Shown: positions 1-5,630 of the stretch, piece by piece
Position numbering within the stretch: the first letter of the stretch is position 1
Layout of the letters: each line of letters opens with the position of its first letter
DNA from: Planctomycetota bacterium
GTDB lineage: Bacteria; Planctomycetota; Phycisphaerae; UBA1845; CAIVHJ01
NCBI GenBank assembly: GCA_022573485.1
Contig: JACZTW010000208.1
Location: forward strand, 1-6,921
Direction: 5' to 3'
DNA: 6,921 bases
The notes under the pieces: model-generated
The model's database searches: none
What the model was told of the DNA's origin: nothing
What the model saw: only the letters and a program-made list of their open reading frames with translations
Program-made: the position numbers and the translations under genes

Positions 1-399
1 ATTGTTCTTCGCCCGGCTGATCCAATCCCAACCGATGAGCATTGTTTCCCCCCCGGCGCCGTCGACTTCAACCTGGGTAAGGCCCCCTCCCCGCACGGGA
101 CAATTGAACAACTGAAGCGTACACTCGGCGAAAGACCTGCCCACAAAATCCTTTTTGAAGAGATCTGGTTCCATAATGTTGATGAAGTGATCGCTCTGAC
201 ACATATCGTTAATCGGGCAAGAAGACCCATCCGGAGCGTCACTGAACTGCTCCGCCTGGCCGGCTGTGTCTTGCTGAGTACCGGCGTTGATGATTGTCCA
301 GACACCTTGAGCATCCGCTTGAGACATCGTGCCCAGTAGCGTGATGATGTAGACTGCAACAAACTTGTTATACTTCCCTTGGTGGGCAGCACCAGACAT
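1..399 (-). CDS. Unidentified secreted protein, N-terminal part (runs off the left edge)
   Basis: The minus strand reads open from ATG at 399 to the window edge, giving 133 residues with no stop, so the C-terminus is missing. The N-terminus has a classic Sec signal peptide: basic residues K9 and K12, a hydrophobic stretch FVAVYIITLLG (13-23), and a likely cleavage site ADA|Q after residue 30. The mature part begins GVWTIINAGTQQD and contains four cysteines (in SSCPINDMC, FAEC and FNCP), which could form disulfides outside the cytoplasm. I do not recognise the family. The start is supported by GGGAGGA at 412-406 on the minus strand, six bases upstream. An in-frame ATG at 468 lies inside the predicted -10 box, so it is probably not transcribed. 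Secretion is well supported; the function is unknown. Confidence 0.72.
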   Translation of the reverse strand, partial: MSGAAHQGKYNKFVAVYIITLLGTMSQADAQGVWTIINAGTQQDTAGQAEQFSDAPDGSSCPINDMCQSDHFINIMEPDLFKKDFVGRSFAECTLQLFNCPVRGGGLTQVEVDGAGGETMLIGWDWISRAKNN

Positions 400-405
400 G
401 ACGGA

Positions 406-412
406 TCCTCCC
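406..412 (-). promoter_or_regulatory. Shine-Dalgarno of the left-edge secreted-protein gene
   Basis: On the minus strand GGGAGGA ends six bases before the ATG at 399. It decides the start in favour of 399 over the in-frame upstream ATG at 468, which has no comparable ribosome binding site. Confidence 0.65.
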
Positions 413-466
413 GTGCCGCTCTGATTTGAATGGCTGGCACCGGCCCGAGTGGTGAGCGGTAGACGC

Positions 467-494
467 ATTGTAGCACTAGACCCAAAATAGGCAA
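467..494 (-). promoter_or_regulatory. Candidate extended -10 promoter for the left-edge secreted gene
   Basis: On the minus strand TTGCCT (494-489, 4/6 to the sigma70 -35 box) is followed after 16 bases by TACAAT (472-467, 5/6 to the -10 box). A TGC directly precedes the -10 box, giving an extended -10 motif. Transcription would start near 460, leaving a leader of about 60 bases before the ATG at 399. This is inferred from consensus matching; sigma-factor preference in this organism is unknown. Confidence 0.5.
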
Positions 495-514
495 AGCCGG
501 GCTGGCAGGCAGCG

Positions 515-543
515 TTGTTCCAAATCTCTAATAGTTCTCTAAT
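515..543 (+). promoter_or_regulatory. Candidate sigma70-like promoter for sppA
   Basis: TTGTTC (515-520; only TTG matches consensus) is separated by 17 bases from TCTAAT (538-543, 5/6 to TATAAT). A start near 550 would give sppA a leader of about 180 bases. A second weak alternative is TTGGGG (571-576) with GATATT (594-599), also spaced 17. Neither is strong, so the choice is tentative. Confidence 0.3.
525..543. repeat. Direct repeat TCTCTAAT, two copies one helical turn apart
   Basis: TCTCTAAT occurs at 525-532 and again at 536-543, with starts 11 bases apart, so both copies face the same side of the helix. They lie in the divergent promoter region, overlapping the candidate sppA -10 box and upstream of the minus-strand -35 box. 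A regulator site is possible, but chance is not excluded for an 8-base repeat. Confidence 0.35.
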
Positions 544-719
544 GGCCTGTGATGCGGGGCCGGGTTAGACTTGGGGAAGCCGCCGGGATCGAAGATATTG
601 GGAAAGATATAAAGCCCGCTCATGCGAATACCGTGGTGTGGGCGGAAGTTCCGCGCCCCAAAGCTAAATGCGACCGTCACTCATGACGACAAACTCACGA
701 ACCATGACCCAAGAGCAAC

Positions 720-724
720 GGAGG
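720..724 (+). promoter_or_regulatory. Shine-Dalgarno of sppA
   Basis: GGAGG lies six bases before ATG 731. It selects this start over the longer in-frame start at 668. Confidence 0.7.
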
Positions 725-730
725 AACACG

Positions 731-2545
731 ATGTCCAACCAACACATCAAAACGTGGATTGCAGTGATTCTGGCAGCGGCAGTGGCCTTACCCGCCGGCG
801 CCCAAGCCGGCGAGAAGAAAATAGTCCATCTCGAATTGAAAGGCCCGCTCCAGGAAGCGCCGCCGGACCCCATGGCCATGTTCTCTTCTTCGAAGGCCCT
901 GAACACCAAGGGCCTGCTCGATCGCTTGAAGAAGATGCGCCGCGACAATGACGTCGAAGCCGTCTTCATCACCTTCGAGCGCGTCCGCATGGGGCTGGCC
1001 CAGCTTCAGGAACTCCGGCACGCCATCGATCAACTCAAAGCCGCGGACAAAGAAGTCTACATTCACATGGACTCTTGCTATTCCTCGGGGCTGTACTGGC
1101 TGGCATCGAGTGCTTCGCGCCTGGCGGTCGTGCCCACCGGCGATGTGTGGGTCACGGGGTTGTACGGCGAGCAACTCTACGTGAAAACGCTTCTGGGTTT
1201 CATGGGCATCGAGGCCGACGTGATCCACATCGGCGATTACAAGAGCGCCGGCGAAATCGTCACCCGTACCGAGCCGAGTGAGGCGGCTGCCGAGATGCAC
1301 AACTGGCTTTTCGATGACCTCTACCGCCAGATGCTCGAGCAAATCGCTGAATCACGATCAATGAAAGTCGCGCGGGCCGAAGAAATCATCGACAACGGCC
1401 CTTACACGGCGGAAAGCGCTAAGAAGGCCGGCCTGATCGATGAAGTGGCCTATCGCAAGGATTTCGTCGATTCGATCAAGGCCCGCCACGGGGATATACC
1501 TTTCGACAAAGAATATGGTGAATCGGGCATGCCCGAGTTCGACATGTCGAATCCCTTCACCATGTTTCAGGAACTGTTTGGCAAAATCATGCAGGCGCCG
1601 TCCGTTTCGAGCACGCCGTCGATCGCGCTGATCTACGTGGTCGGCACCATCACGGTCGGCGACGGCGGCGCGGGCGGACCGTTCGCATCCATGAATCACG
1701 GCGCCAGCACCCCGCTGCGAAAAGCCCTGTATGAGGCGGCCTTCGATGACAACGTCAAGGCCGTGGTGCTGCGCGTGGATTCGGGGGGCGGCTCGGCCGT
1801 CGCCAGCGAGATCATTTGGCACGCCACCAAGGAAGTCGCCTCGCGCAAGCCGTTCATTGTGTCGATGGGCAACGTCGCCGGCAGCGGCGGCTACTACGTC
1901 GCCTGCGCTGCGGACACCATCTTCGCCGAGCCGGGCACGATCACCGGCTCGATCGGCGTGGTGGGCGCCAAGTTCGTGACCAAGGGACTCTGGGACTGGA
2001 TGGGCGTCAACTGGCACCCCATTCAGCGCGGCCGCAACGCCGACATCATGGCCACCGACGAGAAATGGTCGGACGAACATCGCGCGAAGATCCGCACGTG
2101 GATGGAGGACATCTACGGCGTGTTCAAGTCCCGCGTGCAGGAGAAGCGCGGCGACAAGCTGGCCAAGCCGTTGGAAGAATTAGCCGGCGGCAGGGTGTAC
2201 ACTGGGGCGCAGGCGCTGGAACTGGGTCTGATCGACAAGCTCGGCGGCCTGCACGACGCCCTCGAGTACGCCTCGCTCGAAGCCAACCTCGGTGAAGACT
2301 ATGACGTGACGATTTTGCCCAAGCCAAAGACGATTTTCGACATGCTCTTCGAGAATTTCGGCGCGCTGGCCAATGCTCAAAGCCACCCGGCCCTGCCGAA
2401 TACCGCCTTGCAGGCGGCGCTGCCCGTGCTGCGCAGCCTCGAACCGCTCAAGGCTGAGGCGCTGCTGCGGATGCTCCAGCAAGTGGAGTTGTTCCAAAAA
2501 GAGAAAGTGCTCACGGTGATGCCGTACGAGATCGTGATCCGGTGA
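731..2545 (+). CDS. sppA: Signal peptide peptidase SppA, 67K type (peptidase S49, two tandem domains)
   Basis: This 604-residue serine peptidase is expected to degrade signal peptides left in the membrane after protein export; its length is close to E. coli SppA (618). The catalytic Lys is K171 in GDYKSAGE of the N-terminal S49 domain (about 30-260). The nucleophile Ser is S385 in GNVAGSGGYY of the C-terminal domain (about 295-525), which also carries the DSGGGS motif (350-355) and TGSIGVVGA. Both members of the Ser/Lys dyad are present, so the enzyme should be active. The N-terminus (WIAVILAAAVALPAG, ending AQA|G at 26) looks like a cleavable signal peptide, though it could stay as the membrane anchor. 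A tail of about 75 residues follows the second domain. ATG 731 is chosen because GGAGG (720-724) sits six bases upstream; the frame stays open back to an ATG at 668, but that extension would bury the signal peptide. Confidence 0.95.
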   Translation: MSNQHIKTWIAVILAAAVALPAGAQAGEKKIVHLELKGPLQEAPPDPMAMFSSSKALNTKGLLDRLKKMRRDNDVEAVFITFERVRMGLAQLQELRHAIDQLKAADKEVYIHMDSCYSSGLYWLASSASRLAVVPTGDVWVTGLYGEQLYVKTLLGFMGIEADVIHIGDYKSAGEIVTRTEPSEAAAEMHNWLFDDLYRQMLEQIAESRSMKVARAEEIIDNGPYTAESAKKAGLIDEVAYRKDFVDSIKARHGDIPFDKEYGESGMPEFDMSNPFTMFQELFGKIMQAPSVSSTPSIALIYVVGTITVGDGGAGGPFASMNHGASTPLRKALYEAAFDDNVKAVVLRVDSGGGSAVASEIIWHATKEVASRKPFIVSMGNVAGSGGYYVACAADTIFAEPGTITGSIGVVGAKFVTKGLWDWMGVNWHPIQRGRNADIMATDEKWSDEHRAKIRTWMEDIYGVFKSRVQEKRGDKLAKPLEELAGGRVYTGAQALELGLIDKLGGLHDALEYASLEANLGEDYDVTILPKPKTIFDMLFENFGALANAQSHPALPNTALQAALPVLRSLEPLKAEALLRMLQQVELFQKEKVLTVMPYEIVIR

Positions 2546-2562
2546 GCGATTGCCCTAATCGC
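2546..2562 (+). terminator. Possible hairpin terminator just after sppA
   Basis: Immediately after the sppA stop, GCGATT (2546-2551) and AATCGC (2557-2562) form a perfect 6-base stem with a 5-base loop. No clean U-tract follows (AGGCGTCTTCT), so it may be a weak terminator or a 3' end stabiliser rather than an efficient intrinsic terminator. Confidence 0.35.
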
Positions 2563-2582
2563 AGGCGTCTTCTACTGCCGAT

Positions 2583-2697
2583 TGAGCCGTAGCCTTTGCA
2601 TGTATTTGGCGTCTCCCTGCTGAGCCGTGGCCTTCAGGCCACGGACCGATGTCGCCGGTGCCCCACGGAAGGTCTGGACCCTGAAGGGCCCGGCTCA
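2583..2697. repeat. REP/BIME-like cluster of palindromic repeats
   Basis: Three related units sit in the gap after sppA. The best is 2621-2645: TGAGCCG leads into a perfect 8-base stem, CCGTGGCC (2625-2632), loop TTCA, GGCCACGG (2637-2644). A second unit lies in inverted orientation at 2673-2697. On the minus strand it also begins TGAGCCG, keeps the TTCA loop, and has a different but compensated stem with one mismatch. A third, partial unit at 2583-2596 (TGAGCCGTAGCCTT) matches 13 of 14 bases of the start of the main unit. The conserved head and loop with compensating stem changes, in head-to-head order, are what REP-type elements show. I recall CCGTGG...CCACGG palindromes as common in planctomycete genomes, but copy number here cannot be seen. 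Confidence 0.6.
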
Positions 2698-2754
2698 AGT
2701 GTTGTCGGCAGGGGAGGATGCGATTCGAGCGAATTCACAGATGGAGATGATCAC

Positions 2755-3213
2755 ATGCGGTTGCGATTGATACTGGCCGGCGCCGTCCTTCCGGCCGTCA
2801 CTTTGCTTTGCGGTTGTGTTTCGGTCAACCTCCAAGGTTCAATCGATAGGGATAAAGGATCAACCCGGCGTACGGTGCGTGTGTCCCATCCCGGCGGGCT
2901 CCACGGCCGAGCGTGCGACCTAATCGATGCTTCGATGAAGCTCGGGCATCGCAAGGATCGGCTCCGTATTCTGGCCAAGGTTGCGAAATGGGACGACTTG
3001 AGCACGCATGAGCAAATCTACTTGATCAACGCAATTTGCAGCGGGCACCACGGAAGTACCGAAGCCGACGTACTTACGACCCTCGCGAAGAACGCGGCCC
3101 TGACAACCGAAGGCCGCAAACACTTGGCCGCACAGCTCGACTCTTTCTCTTCCCGGCGCAGCACCCGCGTACTGGAGGCCATCTCCGAAAACCCGGGCGG
3201 ACCATCGGCCTAA
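2755..3213 (+). CDS. Small predicted lipoprotein, family not recognised
   Basis: This encodes 152 residues. The N-terminus MRLRLILAGAVLPAVTLLCGC is a type II signal peptide: two Arg, a hydrophobic core, and the lipobox L-C-G-C with the lipidated Cys at 21. The mature protein starts CVSVNLQGSIDRDKGS, a short polar linker, then a mostly helical-looking domain (about 50-145) rich in Leu, Lys, His and Asp, with LSTHEQIYLINAI and LTTEGRKHLAAQLD. I see no catalytic motif and name no function. The start at 2755 is supported by GGAGA (2743-2747) seven bases upstream and by the signal peptide. The frame stays open back to an ATG at 2596, but those codons read through the palindromic repeats and are not protein-like. 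It lies about 210 bases after sppA and may depend on readthrough or an unseen promoter. Confidence 0.75.
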   Translation: MRLRLILAGAVLPAVTLLCGCVSVNLQGSIDRDKGSTRRTVRVSHPGGLHGRACDLIDASMKLGHRKDRLRILAKVAKWDDLSTHEQIYLINAICSGHHGSTEADVLTTLAKNAALTTEGRKHLAAQLDSFSSRRSTRVLEAISENPGGPSA

Positions 3214-3347
3214 GATACCGCCTGACCAAATCGCACTTCAGAGCTGCGAAACGTCTCCCACAATCTGTACACTCCCCAATCGGCCGCTCGGGTCTCAATC
3301 GCGGTTAATGCGCAGGACGAGCCCGGCGCGTCCGAGATGGAGATAGG

Positions 3348-3376
3348 GTGACAAGACAGTCTGCGCGCTAGAGAAT
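3348..3376 (+). promoter_or_regulatory. Candidate promoter of the Cys-rich/RTX lipoprotein gene
   Basis: GTGACA (3348-3353, 5/6 to the -35 consensus) is followed after 17 bases by GAGAAT (3371-3376, 4/6 to the -10 consensus). Transcription would start near 3383, giving a leader of about 70 bases. The match is from consensus only. Confidence 0.4.
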
Positions 3377-3442
3377 TCTAACGAAGACACAGATCGTGCG
3401 GATAGAATGGTGGCTGAGGGGCCGGCGTAAACGGGACACTTC

Positions 3443-3447
3443 GAGGG
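3443..3447 (+). promoter_or_regulatory. Ribosome binding site of the Cys-rich/RTX lipoprotein
   Basis: GAGGG ends seven bases before ATG 3455. It supports that start, which is also the one giving a complete lipoprotein signal peptide. Confidence 0.55.
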
Positions 3448-3454
3448 CAGGCCG

Positions 3455-5503
3455 ATGAAAGAGAATGCTGACACAGCCAATCCGAACAAGCTTCTGAGAA
3501 TCCGGCCGGCACGGGCGCTCCGGGCGTGGGTGTTGTTTGGCCAGTTCTCGCTGGTTGGGATGTTCGCCGGTTGCACGACCAACGGCGATCCCGCGCCGGA
3601 TGCCTGCCAAAACGCCGACTGTGCGCAGGGTCAAGAGTGCGCCATCATCGATGATGTCGCAACTTGTCTTACGCGCTGCGAGACGGCAGCGGATTGCGAG
3701 GACGACGGCGACGCCTGCACAATTGAAGTCTGCGACGCTGAGACAAGCGCGTGCATGCGGGCAGCAATGGCATGTGAAGACGGACGATTCTGCACCGACG
3801 GCGTGTGCGTCGCGTGCGCCACGAGCCAAGATTGCGACAACGGTCTGTTTTGCGACGGCGAGGAAACATGTAACAATGGAACGTGCGAAAACGGCCTCAC
3901 GCCTTGCGCATCCGACACCGAAACTTGCGATGAAGACAACAACCTGTGCCTGATGATCCCGGAATGCTCGAACGATGACGACTGCGATGACGAAGACCTG
4001 TGTACTCTTGAATCTTGTATCGAAGGTGCCTGCGCGTCCGCGCACGTTGACTGTATCCCCGACCTCTTTTGCGATCCGGCGACCGGTTCATGTATCGAGT
4101 GCCTCGCCAACGACGACTGTGATGACGGCTTGTTTTGCAACGGAATCGAGACCTGTGATACAGAATCGAACACGTGTCTCGATGGCACTGAACCATGCGG
4201 GCCGTGTGATCCTTGCGATGAACAAGACGACGGTTTCGAGTGTGGTTCATTCCATGTCGATTGGCCGCCACTGACGGCTGGCTGTGACAACGTTACGCTC
4301 GGTCGCTGCAGCGACACTCTTAACGCGTCGCGTGAAGTGTCAGGCGGCGTGCTGTTTCAAACGTTAAATTCTTGTGATATCCTTGACGGGGGCGAGGGCT
4401 ACGACACAATAAATGCGGAACTCATTTCGGGCGTAACCTACCCTGCAATCGTGCGGTTCGAGGTTTTGAACCTCTCTGCCGCCACGACGGAATCGGTCAC
4501 TCTCGACGCAACACACGTGACCGGCGTCACGGAAATCAATACATTCTACAGCGATGCGACGATCTCCGTGATTGAGCTTGCTGCTATTGTGGACTTGGGG
4601 ATCTGGCAATCGGACACCGGCATCACCGTCGGCTTTCGGGCGAGCGCCACCGCGCTCACGATGGATGCTACGACGCTATCCCTTTCCGAGGTCACGGGCG
4701 GAACTGTGACGCTCAAGACAGGCGCTGCCAGCGGAATCGAGACACTCCACATTGTCTCCTATGGCCCCAATTTCAACACGCTGGCTGCGATTGTGCAAGA
4801 TGGGGGGACGAGTCTGCACACGATCCACATCACGGGCGCGCAAGGGTTGAACATTCAAAATCCCATTGACTCGACCATGCCCAATCTTCACACCGTGAGT
4901 GGCACGGAAGCGTCCGGCGACTTGACTTTGACTTTCAGTAGCTTGGCTTTGACGATCATAGGCGGAAGCGGCGACGACACCATCACGGGCGGCGCAGGCA
5001 ATGACACCATCACGGGCGGCGCGGGTAGTGACGCGTTTGTCTTTTCCGAGGGACGGACCAACGGCGTTGATACGATCACGGATTTTGCAGGCGCAGGCTT
5101 GGGCGATGTTCTTGACGTTGACGGCCTGGGGCTTGTTCGTCGAATCAGCGGCACGACCACAACCGTCGTGGAGATCATGACCTCGGATCAGGCGCCCGCG
5201 GCGACCAGCACTGTGCTGGTCATCGATGATGCACTATTCGCCGGCACTGATCAAGATGCCTCTGAGGCGGAACAGAAAGCCGCAATCGTGACTGCCCTGG
5301 CGGCGCTGGCCAATTTGAACGGCGGCATCGCCGCGAGGGACCGCCTACTCTTCGTCATTGACACGACTCAGGATAATCCACAACTGTGGTGGTTCGATGA
5401 TATCGACGGCACCGCGGGGGTGAGCGGAGCAGACGTTCTAATCCTCGTCGGAAGCCTGCAAGGGATGAACATTTCAGGCCTGATCGCGGGCGACTTTCAG
5501 TAG
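3455..5503 (+). CDS. Surface lipoprotein with duplicated Cys-rich module and RTX-type calcium-binding C-terminus
   Basis: This encodes 682 residues. Residues 1-40 form a long basic signal peptide ending in a lipobox-like F-A-G-C (Cys40). Residues about 50-285 hold about 39 cysteines plus many Asp/Glu, in a module that occurs twice with the same Cys spacing, around residues 76-157 and 172-253 (CxxCx5Cx5Cx5C, with GLFCDGEETC and GLFCNGIETC). Residues about 290-500 are Thr/Ser/Val-rich and look like repeated beta strands, similar to S-layer-like or adhesin regions of RTX proteins (for example GGEGYDTINAEL, SVTLDATHVTGVTEI). Residues 503-526 are RTX nonapeptides (GGSGDDTIT, GGAGNDTIT, GGAGSD), then AFVF...VDTITDFAG and a C-terminal strand region ending LIAGDFQ, as in RTX export or folding domains. 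Expected role: a surface structural or adhesive protein that binds calcium. The substrate or partner is unknown. A lipobox together with an RTX C-terminus is unusual. Confidence 0.85.
   Translation: MKENADTANPNKLLRIRPARALRAWVLFGQFSLVGMFAGCTTNGDPAPDACQNADCAQGQECAIIDDVATCLTRCETAADCEDDGDACTIEVCDAETSACMRAAMACEDGRFCTDGVCVACATSQDCDNGLFCDGEETCNNGTCENGLTPCASDTETCDEDNNLCLMIPECSNDDDCDDEDLCTLESCIEGACASAHVDCIPDLFCDPATGSCIECLANDDCDDGLFCNGIETCDTESNTCLDGTEPCGPCDPCDEQDDGFECGSFHVDWPPLTAGCDNVTLGRCSDTLNASREVSGGVLFQTLNSCDILDGGEGYDTINAELISGVTYPAIVRFEVLNLSAATTESVTLDATHVTGVTEINTFYSDATISVIELAAIVDLGIWQSDTGITVGFRASATALTMDATTLSLSEVTGGTVTLKTGAASGIETLHIVSYGPNFNTLAAIVQDGGTSLHTIHITGAQGLNIQNPIDSTMPNLHTVSGTEASGDLTLTFSSLALTIIGGSGDDTITGGAGNDTITGGAGSDAFVFSEGRTNGVDTITDFAGAGLGDVLDVDGLGLVRRISGTTTTVVEIMTSDQAPAATSTVLVIDDALFAGTDQDASEAEQKAAIVTALAALANLNGGIAARDRLLFVIDTTQDNPQLWWFDDIDGTAGVSGADVLILVGSLQGMNISGLIAGDFQ
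4976..5029 (+). repeat. Tandem 27-base repeat encoding RTX nonapeptides
   Basis: Two copies, 4976-5002 and 5003-5029, match at 24 of 27 bases and each encode one nonapeptide (DTITGGAGN and DTITGGAGS). Near identity at DNA level suggests recent duplication or gene conversion within the calcium-binding roll. Confidence 0.8.
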
Positions 5504-5510
5504 CACCTGT

Positions 5511-5596
5511 GTGGCATGGGCATCCCGGCGCGCCGGGACCTGCCCGTGCAGGCCGGACCGCGATTCGCCACGGGCAAGGGTACTTGCCCATGCCAC
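5511..5596. repeat. Composite palindromic element with 12-base terminal inverted repeats
   Basis: GTGGCATGGGCA (5511-5522) and TGCCCATGCCAC (5585-5596) are perfect inverted repeats bounding 86 bases. Inside are CCCGGCGCGCCGGG (5524-5537, fully palindromic), CCTGC-CCGT-GCAGG (5539-5552), and GGGCAAG-GGTA-CTTGCCC (5572-5589, a perfect 7-base stem that competes with the right terminal repeat). It lies between the convergent RTX lipoprotein and mtfA genes and could act as a two-way transcription stop. It encodes no transposase and shows no obvious target duplication, so a REP-like or MITE-like dispersed element is the best description. Confidence 0.65.
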
Positions 5597-5605
5597 CCGA
5601 GCAAT

Positions 5606-5622
5606 GGTGACGCAAGTTCACC
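5606..5622. terminator. Weak hairpin downstream of mtfA
   Basis: GGTGA (5606-5610) and TCACC (5618-5622) form a 5-base stem with a 7-base loop, just beyond the mtfA stop on the minus strand. No U-tract follows. It may work together with the stronger palindromes at 5511-5596, or may be chance. Confidence 0.2.
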
Positions 5623-5630
5623 GCGTAGCT

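Larger units (their letters stand above)
400..730. other. Divergent intergenic control region
   Basis: This stretch of about 330 bases lies between the divergent secreted-protein gene and sppA. It holds a candidate minus-strand promoter (467-494), a candidate plus-strand promoter (515-543) and a pair of 8-base direct repeats (525-543). The plus-strand frame from 622 and the in-frame extension of sppA back to 668 have no ribosome binding site or protein-like character, so I do not call genes here. No RNA fold was evident by eye. Confidence 0.6.
3214..3454. other. Intergenic region before the RTX-type lipoprotein gene
   Basis: These 241 bases carry no convincing gene. The only signals I can support are the candidate promoter at 3348-3376 and the ribosome binding site at 3443-3447. 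No clear terminator for the small lipoprotein gene was found. Confidence 0.5.

Noticed and set aside
668..730. In-frame upstream extension of sppA to an ATG at 668
   Set aside because: It would put 21 polar residues before the signal peptide and has no Shine-Dalgarno, whereas ATG 731 has GGAGG at the right distance.
622..951. Plus-strand open frame of 109 residues overlapping the start of sppA
   Set aside because: It overlaps sppA in another frame, has a low-complexity Arg/Ser composition and no ribosome binding site.
788..2080. Long minus-strand open frames (788-1342 and 1358-2080) opposite sppA
   Set aside because: Both are antisense shadows of a high-GC gene; the sppA strand carries conserved S49 motifs and these products are His/Arg/Ala-rich without domain character.
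2583..2697. Palindromes read as a CRISPR array
   Set aside because: There are only three units in mixed orientation with uneven spacing and no cas genes; REP-like repeats explain them better.
2596..2754. Upstream ATG 2596 for the small lipoprotein
   Set aside because: The extra 53 codons translate the palindromic repeats, and the lipoprotein signal peptide with a good ribosome binding site starts at 2755.
3368..4317. Minus-strand open frames opposite the Cys-rich region (3368-4045 and 3631-4317)
   Set aside because: They mirror the repetitive Cys/Asp codons of the real gene; the Ser/Gln/His-rich products have no recognisable fold.
4961..5092. RTX repeats read as a pore-forming toxin
   Set aside because: Only about three nonapeptides are present, with no hydrophobic pore domain and no acylation or ABC-transporter genes nearby; a structural or adhesive surface protein is more likely.
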